Assembly (NCBI GenBank): GCA_022841915.1
Contig: JALHQN010000003.1
Span: forward strand, 1-64,000
DNA: 64,000 nt
Direction of reading: 5' to 3'
Source: Burkholderiales bacterium
Lineage (GTDB): Bacteria > Pseudomonadota > Gammaproteobacteria > Burkholderiales > WYBJ01
Part shown: one piece after another, positions 1 through 10,615 of the stretch
Layout of the letters: every line of letters begins with the position of its first letter
Numbering within the stretch: position 1 is the first letter of the stretch
The notes under the pieces: generated by a model
Databases searched by the model: none
The model's input: only the letters and a program-made list of their open reading frames with translations
What the model was told of the DNA's origin: nothing
Translations under genes and position numbers: made by a program

Positions 1-53
1 GGTGTGATGCGAAACGGGGCCTCGGAGAGTCCGAAATGCGCGTAATACATGGC

Positions 54-1502
54 TTATTGGTCTTCCGCCCCCTCTTGCGCGCCGTAGTTCTGGATGCGGC
101 TGTAGAGCGTGGTGCGGTGGATGCCGAGCAGGCGCGCCGCCTGGGAGAGGTTGCCGTGCGTGATCGACAGCGCCGCTTCCACGTAGCCGCGTTCCCACTG
201 CTGGAGGGTCATGTCGAGATTGAAGTTCTTTTGCAGCTGCAGATGCTTGCGCGCTGCTTCCTGGAGTGTCTTGAAATCCTGCGTCGGCGCGAGGCCGGGC
301 AGCGCGACATCCACGCTCTCGAGGTCGAGTTCCGATTGCAGTTGCTCGGCGCTGACGCGTTGCCCGGCGTGTTTGGTGGTGAGCCGGATGACGATGTTGC
401 GCAATTCGCGAACGTTGCCCGGGAAGCCGTATTCGAGCCAGTCCTGGACGGCGCGCTTGTCGAAGTCGAAGGGCGCGCATCCGGCCTGCTTGGCATAAAA
501 CTCGCGAAAGTGATCGAGCAGCATGCATTTGTCTTCGCCCAGATCACGCAAGGGCGGCACGCCGATGGTGAACACCGACAGGCGATGATAGAGATCGGCG
601 CGAAAACGTCCGCCCCGCACCTCTTGGCGCAGGTCGCGATTGGTGGCGGCGACGACGCGCGCGTTGCTCTTGCGGCTTTGCGTTTCGCCGACCCGCTGGA
701 ATTCGCCGTTCTCGAGTACGCGCAGCAGTTTCGCTTGCAGTTCCAGCGGCAATTCGCCGATTTCGTCGAGGAACAGCGTGCCGTCGGAGGCGTCCTCGAA
801 ATAGCCCGAGCGCGAGGTGGTCGCCCCCGTGAAGGCGCCCTTCGCATAGCCGAACAACGTGGGTTCCACCAGCGTGGGCGAGATCGCAGCACAGTTGAGG
901 GCTAGGTAGGGCTTGGCCGCGCGTCCGGATTTCGAGTGCAGAGAGGAGGCGACCAACTCCTTGCCGCTGCCCGATTCACCTTCGATCAACACCGGAAAAG
1001 GCGCATTGGCATACTGCCCGATCTGCTGGCGCAGTTTCTCCATCGGCATGCTGGCACCGATCAGCTTGCTCGCCGCTTCGGGCGCTACGCTGGTTTCGGC
1101 ATCGGTGAACTCGAGCGCCTTGAGCAACTGCGCCTTGATGACCGCAGGCTCGCAGGGCTTGGCGATGAAATCGATCGCGCCGAGAGTGCGGGCATGCTTG
1201 GCATTTGTTTCGTCGCTCTGGCCCGACAAAACCAGAATCTTGATCGTGGGCGAGTAAGCGATGAGTTCGCTGATCAGCTTGAAGCCCTCGTCGGGGCGGT
1301 GAGGCGTGGGTGGCAGGCCGAGATCGACGAGGGCGAGCTTGGGCGCGACGTCGAGCTGACGCAGCAGGCTCTTCATCTGCTCGCGGGAGTCGGCGACGTA
1401 CACGTTGAAATCACGGCTCAGCACGAAGTTGAGCGTATCGCTGATCAAGGGGTCGTCGTCGACGATGAGGAGGTCGGGCTTCGAACGGGTCGTGGGTTCC
1501 AT
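54..1502 (-). CDS. sigma-54-dependent response regulator (NtrC family)
   Basis: Transcription activator with three parts in order. An N-terminal receiver domain (about residues 10-125) carries the acidic DDD pocket, the phospho-acceptor Asp in LVDLGLPP and the conserved Lys in FIAKP. A central AAA+ domain follows with Walker A GESGSGKE, the sigma-54 contact loop GAFTGA and a Walker [13 protein letters not shown]-terminal Fis-type helix-turn-helix ends in [16 protein letters not shown]. The ATG at 1502 is preferred over one 33 bases upstream because AGAAAG sits just before it. No sensor kinase is adjacent. The receiver somewhat resembles PrsR-type PEP-CTERM regulators, but that assignment is not secure. 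Confidence 0.88.
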   Translation of the reverse strand: MEPTTRSKPDLLIVDDDPLISDTLNFVLSRDFNVYVADSREQMKSLLRQLDVAPKLALVDLGLPPTPHRPDEGFKLISELIAYSPTIKILVLSGQSDETNAKHARTLGAIDFIAKPCEPAVIKAQLLKALEFTDAETSVAPEAASKLIGASMPMEKLRQQIGQYANAPFPVLIEGESGSGKELVASSLHSKSGRAAKPYLALNCAAISPTLVEPTLFGYAKGAFTGATTSRSGYFEDASDGTLFLDEIGELPLELQAKLLRVLENGEFQRVGETQSRKSNARVVAATNRDLRQEVRGGRFRADLYHRLSVFTIGVPPLRDLGEDKCMLLDHFREFYAKQAGCAPFDFDKRAVQDWLEYGFPGNVRELRNIVIRLTTKHAGQRVSAEQLQSELDLESVDVALPGLAPTQDFKTLQEAARKHLQLQKNFNLDMTLQQWERGYVEAALSITHGNLSQAARLLGIHRTTLYSRIQNYGAQEGAEDQ

Positions 1503-1577
1503 CCCATCTTTCTCTGTAGCGTGCTTAATGCGCAATTGTGCCAGATCGACTGTCGTCGGACAGCCCCGGCATCCGGA

Positions 1578-2321
1578 CTAGGCCGTCGGCGCGGCTTGCG
1601 GCTCCTCGTCTATGCAGCGCAGAAAGGCCTGCTCCATGTCATCGGTGTCATGACGGGACAGCAGTTCGGTCGGCGTGCCTACGTAGCGAACGACGCCGCC
1701 GTGAAGCACGGCCATCCGGTCACAAAGCTGTTCCACGTCTGCGAGCAGGTGGGAGGTGAGGAACAAGGTGCGTCCGGCCGTGCGTAGCGCAAGCAGCTGA
1801 CGCTTGAGCAGGGCGCGGGCTTTCGGGTCCAGACCGCTGGTGGGCTCATCGAAGACGTAGAGGCGCTTGTCCGAAAGCAGGCATGCGGCCAGACCGAGCT
1901 TCTGGGTCATGCCCTTGGAGAAGGATCGGACGGGCAACTCCAGCGCCCGTAAGTCCAGGTCGAGCGATTCGAACATCGTGCGGGTGCGCTCGGTGGAATA
2001 AGTGCCCCGGTGCAGTTTGAGCATGTAGCCGAGGAAATCGCGGCCGGTAAGGTAATACGGGGGCAGGAAGCGCTCGGGCAAAAACGCCAGCTCTCGCCGT
2101 GCAGCCGTCTGAAGATGCGGGCGACCGAACACCGAGATGCTCCCGCTGTCGGCGCTGGCGAAATCCAGCAAGCACTTGATGAGCGTCGTTTTGCCGGCCC
2201 CATTGACGCCGACCAGCCCAAAGAGCTCGCCCTCGTGCACCTCGAGGGTGAAGTCGGCCAAGGCGACGTGCGTGCCGAAGGTTTTGCGCACGCGGTTGAA
2301 CGACAGTGCGGTGGCGTTCAT
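1578..2321 (-). CDS. ABC-2 type transporter ATP-binding protein
   Basis: Cytoplasmic ATPase subunit of an ABC exporter, 247 residues. It has Walker A GVNGAGKTT near residue 38, the signature SFSKGMTQK, Walker B LYVFDEPTSGLDP and the switch His in LTSHLL. The layout matches NosF/CcmA-like ATPases that pair with ABC-2 membrane subunits. No permease gene lies on either side: upstream is a divergent AurF-like oxygenase and downstream a response regulator. It either works with a permease encoded elsewhere or has lost its partner. The substrate cannot be read from the sequence. Confidence 0.85.
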   Translation of the reverse strand: MNATALSFNRVRKTFGTHVALADFTLEVHEGELFGLVGVNGAGKTTLIKCLLDFASADSGSISVFGRPHLQTAARRELAFLPERFLPPYYLTGRDFLGYMLKLHRGTYSTERTRTMFESLDLDLRALELPVRSFSKGMTQKLGLAACLLSDKRLYVFDEPTSGLDPKARALLKRQLLALRTAGRTLFLTSHLLADVEQLCDRMAVLHGGVVRYVGTPTELLSRHDTDDMEQAFLRCIDEEPQAAPTA

Positions 2322-2423
2322 TCGGAGGCCCGGTTGAAGTATCGGTCGATTATATGCACGGCCCGACGAGCCCCCCCCTGTCTCGCGGGGCTGGTTGGGA
2401 CCGCGTTGTGCTAAATTGCGAGT

Positions 2424-3284
2424 ATGTCACCCCCTGAGGCGCCTTTACTCGAGCAGCTCGCCGCAAACAGCGTCCCGTACAGGGATCCGCTCGCTGCGCT
2501 GGATTGGCGTGCGCTCGCGCTTGATCGCTATTGGTTGCCCCCCGAGGCGATCTCTCTGCACGGAACGCCCGAGTTTTCCGCGTTGTCCGAGCCGGCCCGC
2601 ATGCGCCTGTCGCAGTACGAGTTGCTGGGCATCGCCCAGGCGGCAGTCGCGCTGGAGCGGGTTGCCCTGGAGTCGGCCGCCTGGCGGCTGCATCGCGCCA
2701 AGTCGAGCGCCGAGTATGCGTTTCTGCTGCACGAAATGCGCGAGGAGGCCGGGCATGGACTCATGTTCCTGCGGCTCGTCGCCGCGAGCGGACTGGAGGT
2801 GCCGGAATGGCAGGCAGCGCTGCCCCGTTTCGCGCGGCCTGTGACGCGTCTGATTCACAGCGATCTCCTCTACTGGTTCATGCAGGTCGTCGTTCAGGAT
2901 ATTCCCGACAAGCTCTACCGGTTCGTGCGTCGCCATGCTGGCCCGGAGCTGAGCGGCTTCGTGCGTCAGATGATCACCGTGCACATGCTCGACGAAGCGC
3001 GGCATCTGACTTACGCGCGCCGCCGGCTGGAAGTGGTGGCTCAGGGCCGCGGGCTGACGGTGACCCGTTTCATTCCGCCGTTGTGTGAAATCTTGTTCAA
3101 TCGCTTCGTTCGACGGCTGTTCTGGCCGGACGCCGAACTGTACGAACGCGCGGGGCTGGGCGATGGCCGCCCGTGGCGTCTGGTGGCGTTGCGCAATCCT
3201 CACCGGCGTGAGTTCGTCTTGCGATTGATCGCGCCGACGATGCGTCTGCTGCAGCAGCATGGCGTCGAGGTCCGGCTGCGCTAG
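2424..3284 (+). CDS. AurF-like diiron oxygenase
   Basis: Ferritin-like helical protein of 286 residues. It resembles p-aminobenzoate N-oxygenase AurF, which oxidises aromatic amines to nitro compounds using a diiron centre. Metal-ligand motifs are visible: E83, an ExxH (E108/H111), and HxxxExxH at H187/E191/H194, matching the AurF H-E-H cluster. It stands alone, divergent from the orphan ABC ATPase, with no biosynthetic genes beside it. The true substrate is unknown, and N-oxygenation is only the best-known activity in the family. ATG at 2424 is the first in-frame start. Confidence 0.75.
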   Translation: MSPPEAPLLEQLAANSVPYRDPLAALDWRALALDRYWLPPEAISLHGTPEFSALSEPARMRLSQYELLGIAQAAVALERVALESAAWRLHRAKSSAEYAFLLHEMREEAGHGLMFLRLVAASGLEVPEWQAALPRFARPVTRLIHSDLLYWFMQVVVQDIPDKLYRFVRRHAGPELSGFVRQMITVHMLDEARHLTYARRRLEVVAQGRGLTVTRFIPPLCEILFNRFVRRLFWPDAELYERAGLGDGRPWRLVALRNPHRREFVLRLIAPTMRLLQQHGVEVRLR

Positions 3285-3350
3285 CAAGTGTCTTGTCTCT
3301 TAATTGGCGGCGTGTCGCCCCGCAATCCGTGTATTGGGAAGCGCTTCGGT

Positions 3351-3378
3351 TTGCGCCCCCACTCGCCTGGTTTAGAAT
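3351..3378 (+). promoter_or_regulatory. possible sigma-70 promoter of the mla operon
   Basis: A TTGCGC -35 box and a TAGAAT -10 box are separated by 16 bases. Transcription would start near 3385, just before mlaF. That also argues against the TTG at 3387 as start codon. Prediction by eye only. Confidence 0.4.
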
Positions 3379-3407
3379 GATCCGCTTTGCTCCCCGCGAA
3401 GGCTCCG

Positions 3408-4205
3408 GTGGCGTCTGAATATCTCGTCGAGATCCGCAATCTCACTTATGCCTACGGCCCGCGCCCGGTGTTGGTCAACATCGACATGGCGATTCCGCGC
3501 GGCAAGGTGGTCGCGATCATGGGTATTTCCGGGTCCGGCAAGACGACCATCCTGCGCCTGATCGGCGGCGTGATCGCCGCCCAGCGTGGCGAAGTCTTGT
3601 TCGATGGACAAAAGGTCGATCCACGCGCTCGCGCGCAGTTGTACCGGCAGCGCCGACGCATGGGGATGCTGTTCCAGTTCGGCGCGCTGTTCACCGATCT
3701 TTCGGTTTTCGACAATGTGGCTTTTCAGGTTCGCGAGCACACCGACCTGCCCGAATCCATGGTGCGAGACTTGGTGTTGATGAAACTGCACGCGGTCGGC
3801 TTGCGCGCCGCGCACGCGTCGATGCCCGGCGAGCTCTCCGGCGGCATGGCGCGCAGGGTCGCGCTGGCGCGCGCGATTGCGCTGGACCCGGCCTTGATGA
3901 TGTACGACGAACCCTTCACGGGGTTGGATCCGATTGCGCTCGGCGTCACCGCCAATCTGGTGCGTCGGCTGAACAGCGCGCTGGGAATCACCTCCATCGT
4001 CGTGACGCACGATGTGGCGGAAGCCCTGAAGATCGTCGACTACGTCTATTACTTGTCCCAAGGACGCATCGTCGCCAAAGGCACGCCCGAGGAGATGCGC
4101 GCCAATCCCGATCCGCTGGTGCGCCAGTTCGTCTATGGCCAGGCCGAGGGTCCGGTCTCATATCAGTATCCGAGCCGGCCGATTGCCGAGGAGTTGGGCG
4201 TATGA
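3408..4205 (+). CDS. mlaF: phospholipid transport ABC ATPase MlaF
   Basis: ATPase of the Mla system, which moves phospholipids between outer and inner membranes to keep outer-membrane lipid asymmetry. It has Walker A GISGSGKTT, signature LSGGMARRVALAR, Walker B ALMMYDEPFTGLDP and the His switch VVTHD. I chose the GTG at 3408 because AAGG sits five bases upstream and the likely promoter ends just before; a TTG at 3387 would add seven residues. It heads the operon mlaF-mlaE-mlaD-mlaC-mlaB, with ATGA overlap into mlaE. Confidence 0.93.
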   Translation: MASEYLVEIRNLTYAYGPRPVLVNIDMAIPRGKVVAIMGISGSGKTTILRLIGGVIAAQRGEVLFDGQKVDPRARAQLYRQRRRMGMLFQFGALFTDLSVFDNVAFQVREHTDLPESMVRDLVLMKLHAVGLRAAHASMPGELSGGMARRVALARAIALDPALMMYDEPFTGLDPIALGVTANLVRRLNSALGITSIVVTHDVAEALKIVDYVYYLSQGRIVAKGTPEEMRANPDPLVRQFVYGQAEGPVSYQYPSRPIAEELGV

Positions 4206-4999
4206 TGTTCGGACGCAATGCCCTGTCGCTTCGCGGCATTGGCGCGCATACGATAGACGCGCTATGGCGTCTGGGATACGCCACGCGCTTTCTCGGCCTG
4301 ACGATCACCCACTCGGGTACGAGCCTGCGACGCCCGCGTTTGATCATCCGCGAGATCTACTACACGGGCGTGCTGTCGCTCGTGATCATCCTTGTTTCGG
4401 GGCTGTTCGTGGGCATGGTGCTGGGTTTCCAGGGCTACCATACCCTGCAGACCTACGGTTCCGAGTCGGCACTCGGCGTCTTGGTGGCCTTGTCGCTGGT
4501 GCGCGAACTCGGTCCGGTCGTGTCTGCTTTGCTGTTCGCGAGCCGTGCCGGGTCGGCGGTGACCGCCGAAGTCGGGTTGATGAAAGCGACCGAACAACTT
4601 GCCGCCATGGAGATGATGGCGGTAGACCCGATAGCTCGCGTGATGGCGCCGCGCTTCTGGGCGGGCGTCATCTCGATGCCACTGCTGGCGGCGATGTTCA
4701 GCGCAATGGGCGTATTCGGCGGCTATCTGGTCGGTGTCGTGCTGATCGGCGTCGATCAGGGCACTTTCTGGTCGCAGATGCAGGCGGCCGTCGATTTCCG
4801 CGAGGACGTGCTCAATGGCGTCATCAAGAGCTGCGTATTCGGGGTTGCAATCAGTTGGATCGCGGTGTTCGAGGGGTACGATGCGCCGCCCACGGCAGAA
4901 GGCGTTTCGGGCGCGACGACGCGCACGGTGGTCACGTCTTCGCTGGCCGTGCTGGGGCTCGATTTCATCATGACCGCATTCATGTTCCAGGGGGTGTAA
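4202..4999 (+). CDS. mlaE: phospholipid transport permease MlaE
   Basis: Inner-membrane permease of the Mla complex, 265 residues with several hydrophobic helices and the MlaE-family signature region SLVRELGPVVSALLFASRAG. It starts inside the mlaF stop (ATGA overlap). A GAGGAG ribosome-binding site lies about eight bases upstream, so translational coupling is likely. It acts as a dimer with two MlaF ATPases and a MlaD ring. Confidence 0.95.
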   Translation: MMFGRNALSLRGIGAHTIDALWRLGYATRFLGLTITHSGTSLRRPRLIIREIYYTGVLSLVIILVSGLFVGMVLGFQGYHTLQTYGSESALGVLVALSLVRELGPVVSALLFASRAGSAVTAEVGLMKATEQLAAMEMMAVDPIARVMAPRFWAGVISMPLLAAMFSAMGVFGGYLVGVVLIGVDQGTFWSQMQAAVDFREDVLNGVIKSCVFGVAISWIAVFEGYDAPPTAEGVSGATTRTVVTSSLAVLGLDFIMTAFMFQGV

Positions 5000-5484
5000 T
5001 GCAACGAGGAACGCTCGATCTGTGGGTGGGGATATTCGTGATGGCGGGGCTGGGTGCCCTGGTGATTCTGGCGCTCAAGGTGGGCAATCTGGGTTCGTTC
5101 AGCGCCCCCGAGACCTATACGGTGTACGCGGAGTTCGAAAACGTCGGCGGCCTGAAGGCGCGGTCGCCGGTGAGGAGCGCCGGGGTGGTGGTCGGTCGCG
5201 TCAACGGGATCGAGTTTGATACCCAGACCTATAAGGCCCGCGTGCGCCTCGACCTGGAGATGCGCTATCCGTTCTCCAAGGACACCTCGGCTTCGATCCT
5301 CACCGCGGGTCTGCTCGGCGAGCAGTACGTCGGTCTCGAGACCGGGGCGGAAACCGAAATGTTGAAAAATCAGGACAAGATCATGCTGACGCAATCGGCG
5401 GTCGTGCTCGAAAAGCTCATCGGTCAATTCATCTACGGCAAGGCGGGAGAGAGCGGCGGCAGTGCCGAAGCCACCCCGAAGTAA
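4999..5484 (+). CDS. mlaD: phospholipid-binding MCE protein MlaD
   Basis: 161-residue MCE-domain protein anchored by one N-terminal transmembrane helix (about residues 7-28). The MCE domain follows (YTVYAEFENVGGL, then SPVRSAGVVVGRV). It forms the periplasmic hexamer that passes lipids between MlaC and the MlaFE permease. The ATG overlaps the TAA of mlaE by one base. Length and domain order are normal for the family. Confidence 0.95.
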   Translation: MQRGTLDLWVGIFVMAGLGALVILALKVGNLGSFSAPETYTVYAEFENVGGLKARSPVRSAGVVVGRVNGIEFDTQTYKARVRLDLEMRYPFSKDTSASILTAGLLGEQYVGLETGAETEMLKNQDKIMLTQSAVVLEKLIGQFIYGKAGESGGSAEATPK

Positions 5485-5580
5485 ACTTCATTCGCTGGAT
5501 AACGTTATTACGTGCTGCGGTTGGCCGTCGCACTTTACTGCTCAATGATCCGAAGCCGTCGGCACAGGCTCGAGGGAACC

Positions 5581-6216
5581 ATGAAAAGCATATTGATTAA
5601 GCATCTGCTTGCGCTGCTCGCGCTGTGTTTTGCCGTACTGGGCGGTGCCCATGCGCAGGAACTGGCGCCCGATGCCTTGGTGAAGAAGACGACCGACGAG
5701 ATCATCTCCCAGATCCGCAGCGACAAGGAACTGGTATCGAACTCCCGCAAACTGCTCGATTTGGTCGACGCCAAGGTTCTGCCGCATTTCAATTTCACCC
5801 GCATGACGACGCTGGCGGTGGGGCGTCCCTGGCGCGATGCGACACCCGCGCAGCGCGAGCAACTGGTGCGTCAATTCCGCACTTTGTTGGTCCGGACCTA
5901 CTCCACGGCGCTGGAACAGTATAGCGATCAGACCATCGAAGTGCGGCCCCTCAACATGAAGCCCGGGGATGCCGAGACGACGGTCCGCACGCAAATCAAT
6001 CAGCGCGGCGGGCCGCCCATTCCGATGGATTATCGGATGGAAAAAACGGCGAACGGGTGGAAAGTGTTCGATGTGACGGTCGAAGGGGTCAGCATCGTGA
6101 CCAATTACCGCTCGACGTTCGCCACCGAGGTAAGCAGGGGCGGCATCGAAGGGCTGATCAAGACGATCTCCGACCAGAACAGCAAGCTGGAACAGCGGGC
6201 GGCCGCCAAGAAATGA
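5581..6216 (+). CDS. mlaC: periplasmic phospholipid carrier MlaC
   Basis: Secreted MlaC/Ttg2D protein of about 211 residues with a clear signal peptide ending near AHAQE. It shuttles phospholipid between an outer-membrane MlaA and inner-membrane MlaD. The ATG at 5581 after GAGGG is preferred; an upstream GTG at 5512 would put a charged stretch before the signal peptide. In many betaproteobacteria an mlaA (vacJ) gene lies at or near this point; here the mlaD-mlaC gap is under 100 bases, so mlaA must be elsewhere or absent. Confidence 0.94.
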   Translation: MKSILIKHLLALLALCFAVLGGAHAQELAPDALVKKTTDEIISQIRSDKELVSNSRKLLDLVDAKVLPHFNFTRMTTLAVGRPWRDATPAQREQLVRQFRTLLVRTYSTALEQYSDQTIEVRPLNMKPGDAETTVRTQINQRGGPPIPMDYRMEKTANGWKVFDVTVEGVSIVTNYRSTFATEVSRGGIEGLIKTISDQNSKLEQRAAAKK

Positions 6217-6518
6217 TCGAGCGTTCGGGCGATAGGCTGATCGTTCGCAGTGCGATGACGTTCGCGCAGGCGGTGGCTTTGCGCGAGGCCGTCTTGCAGT
6301 CGCTCGACAAAGACGGGCTCGTGATCGATCTCGCCGCCGTGGAGGAGTCAGACTCGACCGCCTTGAGTCTGTTGCTGGAATGGCAGCGAGCGGCGAAGGC
6401 GCAGGGTTGGCGTATCGGCGTCGCCAATCTGCCGGCCAACATGCGCAGTCTCGCCGAAGTCTATGGCGTGGTGGAGTTGATCCCCGTGACGGACGCTTCG
6501 CCCGCCTCGCGGGCTTAG
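6213..6518 (+). CDS. mlaB: STAS-domain protein MlaB
   Basis: 101-residue STAS domain protein. It overlaps the mlaC stop by four bases (ATGA), which supports this start. The core VIDLAAVEESDSTALSLLLEW contains the SxxT/S motif of anti-sigma-antagonist-like STAS domains. In the Mla complex MlaB binds MlaF and stabilises it. Confidence 0.88.
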   Translation: MIERSGDRLIVRSAMTFAQAVALREAVLQSLDKDGLVIDLAAVEESDSTALSLLLEWQRAAKAQGWRIGVANLPANMRSLAEVYGVVELIPVTDASPASRA

Positions 6519-6557
6519 GATCGCTCGCGCCTTGTCGACACGGTCGGACCCTCACTA

Positions 6558-7499
6558 GTGACCGCAGCGATCCGCATTGCGCAATTGCACAAGCGTTACG
6601 GCGCAGTCCAGGCGCTCGATGGCGTCGATCTCGAAATCCAGCAAGGCGAATTTTTCGGGCTGCTGGGCCCCAATGGTGCGGGCAAGACGACGCTGATCAG
6701 CGTGCTTGCCGGCCTCGCGCGGGCGGATTCCGGCTCCGCGCAGATCATGGGTTACGACGTCGTGCGCGACTACCGGCAGGCCCGTCGCGCCGTCGGCGTG
6801 GTGCCTCAGGAACTGGTTTTCGACCCATTCTTCAATGTGCGCGAGATGCTGGTGTTCCAGTCCGGGTACTTCGGCATCCGCGACAACGGCGATTGGATCG
6901 ACGAGCTGCTGCATCATCTGGATCTGACCGCCAAGGCCGACACCAACATGCGGCGCCTGTCCGGCGGGATGAAGCGACGCGTTCTGGTGGCGCAGGCTCT
7001 CGTCCACAAACCGCCCGTGATCGTTCTCGACGAACCCACCGCCGGCGTCGACGTGGAACTGCGCCATGCGCTGTGGCGCTTCGTGCGGCGATTGAACACG
7101 GACGGGCACACGATCGTCCTGACGACGCACTATTTGGAGGAGGCGGAAGGGTTGTGCGGGCGTATCGCGATGCTCAAGCAGGGGCGGGTGGTGGCGCTCG
7201 ACACGACACAGAATCTCCTCGCTCGATTTTCAGGCAGCTATGTGCGCCTCAAGCTGGTCGCGGGCGATCTGCCGCCCGGTCTTCGCACTCGGGAGACGGC
7301 TGCCGACAGCGAGGGGCGTCATACGCTTCAGTTGCACGACTATGCCGACCTCGAGCGGGTCATGCAGGAATTGCGCAACAGCGGCTTGAAGGTGCAGGAA
7401 ATGGAGTTGCTGCAGCCGGATCTGGAAGAAGTCTTCATGAAGCTCACAGGCTCGCAATCGGCGCAGCACGCTGCGGCAGGAGTTCACGATGAACGCTGA
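6558..7499 (+). CDS. ABC-2 exporter ATP-binding protein (YadG-like)
   Basis: 313-residue ABC ATPase with Walker A GPNGAGKTT, Q-loop VVPQELVFDP, signature LSGGMKRRV, Walker B VIVLDEPTAGVD and the switch LTTHYLEEAE. A C-terminal extension of about 90 residues is usual for YadG/DrrA-like subunits. The GTG start follows mlaB by 39 bases. The 3' end overlaps the permease gene by 11 bases, so the pair is one transporter. The substrate is unknown; position after mla genes is conserved in Burkholderiales. Confidence 0.88.
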   Translation: MTAAIRIAQLHKRYGAVQALDGVDLEIQQGEFFGLLGPNGAGKTTLISVLAGLARADSGSAQIMGYDVVRDYRQARRAVGVVPQELVFDPFFNVREMLVFQSGYFGIRDNGDWIDELLHHLDLTAKADTNMRRLSGGMKRRVLVAQALVHKPPVIVLDEPTAGVDVELRHALWRFVRRLNTDGHTIVLTTHYLEEAEGLCGRIAMLKQGRVVALDTTQNLLARFSGSYVRLKLVAGDLPPGLRTRETAADSEGRHTLQLHDYADLERVMQELRNSGLKVQEMELLQPDLEEVFMKLTGSQSAQHAAAGVHDER

Positions 7500-8328
7500 G
7501 CGCGTGAGCGGCCGGCCCCTCGCAACACCAGGCCAAGAAGCGCCTTTCGATCCGACGCGTGCTGTCTCGGCGCCGAGCGGCTTTCCCATGCTGTTGTACA
7601 AGGAATGGCTGCGCTTCTGGAAGGTGAGCGTGCAGACGGTGCTCGCGCCCGTGCTCACCGCGCTGATGTATCTGCTGGTGTTCGGCTACACGCTGCAAGG
7701 CCGCTTGGAGCCCTTGCCCGGGATAGGCTATACGTCGTTCCTGGTGCCGGGACTGGCGATGATGTCGGTGCTGCAGAATTCCTTCGCCAACAGTTCTTCC
7801 AGCCTCATGCAGTCCAAGATGCAGGGAAGCATCGTCTTCGTTCTGCTGCCGCCGATCTCCCATCGCGAGTTTCTGGCCGCCTATGTGCTGGCGGCGATGG
7901 CGCGAGGGTTTGTCGTGGGGCTGGCGGTCGTGATTGCCGCCGTATGGTTCGTGCATCTGGAGGTGCGGCATCCGCTCTGGGTGCTCGCCTTCGGCCTGCT
8001 GGGCAGCGCAGTCATGGCGACCTTGGGTGTGATCGCCGGCATCCTGTCGGAGAAGATCGATCAGATCTCGGCGATACAAAACTTCGTGATTCTCCCGCTC
8101 ACCTTTCTCTCGGGCGTGTTCTACTCGGTGCACAGCCTGCCCGCGACATGGCAGTTCGCGACGCACTTCAATCCGATGTTCTACATGATCGACGGCTTTC
8201 GCTATGGCTTCTTCGGCGTGTCGGATGTCGGGCCATGGATCAGCGCCGGGTTTGTCGCGGTCAGCGTGGCGGCCTTATCATTGGGGGCGCTCTGGATGCT
8301 CGCGAGCGGATACAAGCTGCGGCACTGA
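7489..8328 (+). CDS. ABC-2 type permease (YadH-like)
   Basis: 279-residue integral membrane protein with about six hydrophobic helices, the partner of the preceding ATPase. ABC-2 family features include the region LPLTFLSGVFYSVHSLP near residues 204-220, followed by FNPMFYMIDGFRYGFFG. The first 25 residues are hydrophilic and likely cytoplasmic. Translation is probably coupled to the ATPase gene through the 11-base overlap. Confidence 0.9.
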   Translation: MNAERVSGRPLATPGQEAPFDPTRAVSAPSGFPMLLYKEWLRFWKVSVQTVLAPVLTALMYLLVFGYTLQGRLEPLPGIGYTSFLVPGLAMMSVLQNSFANSSSSLMQSKMQGSIVFVLLPPISHREFLAAYVLAAMARGFVVGLAVVIAAVWFVHLEVRHPLWVLAFGLLGSAVMATLGVIAGILSEKIDQISAIQNFVILPLTFLSGVFYSVHSLPATWQFATHFNPMFYMIDGFRYGFFGVSDVGPWISAGFVAVSVAALSLGALWMLASGYKLRH

Positions 8329-8412
8329 GCCTGCAACCCGAGGGCTGCAGTCATCAACCCCTTGTTTGTCGACAACAATGTCTATTTTCATTCCCTGCTA
8401 CCGGGGGTACGC

Positions 8413-8649
8413 ATGATTACGCCGGAACAAATCAAGCACTACATCGAGCAGGGCATGCCTTGCGAGCACGTCGAAGTGAGCGGCGATGGCCATCATTTCG
8501 AGGCCGTCATCGTCAGTACGGAGTTTCAAGGGCGCAGCCGAGTGCAGCAGCATCAACGCGTCTATCAAGCCTTGGGCGATCGGATGAAGTCCGAAATCCA
8601 CGCGCTGTCGATGCAGACGCTCACGCCCGAGCAGTGGAAGAACGCCTGA
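8413..8649 (+). CDS. ibaG: BolA family protein IbaG
   Basis: 78-residue BolA-fold protein containing the family core VSGDGHHFEAVIVS and RVQQHQRVYQALGDRM. Members bind monothiol glutaredoxins and [2Fe-2S] clusters. The ATG at 8413 gives the usual YrbA/IbaG length; longer reading upstream uses a poor start. It lies 23 bases before murA, the conserved ibaG-murA order in proteobacteria. Confidence 0.88.
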   Translation: MITPEQIKHYIEQGMPCEHVEVSGDGHHFEAVIVSTEFQGRSRVQQHQRVYQALGDRMKSEIHALSMQTLTPEQWKNA

Positions 8650-8666
8650 AACCCGAATCGGACTGA

Positions 8667-10611
<1,945 letters not shown>

Positions 10612-10615
<4 letters not shown>

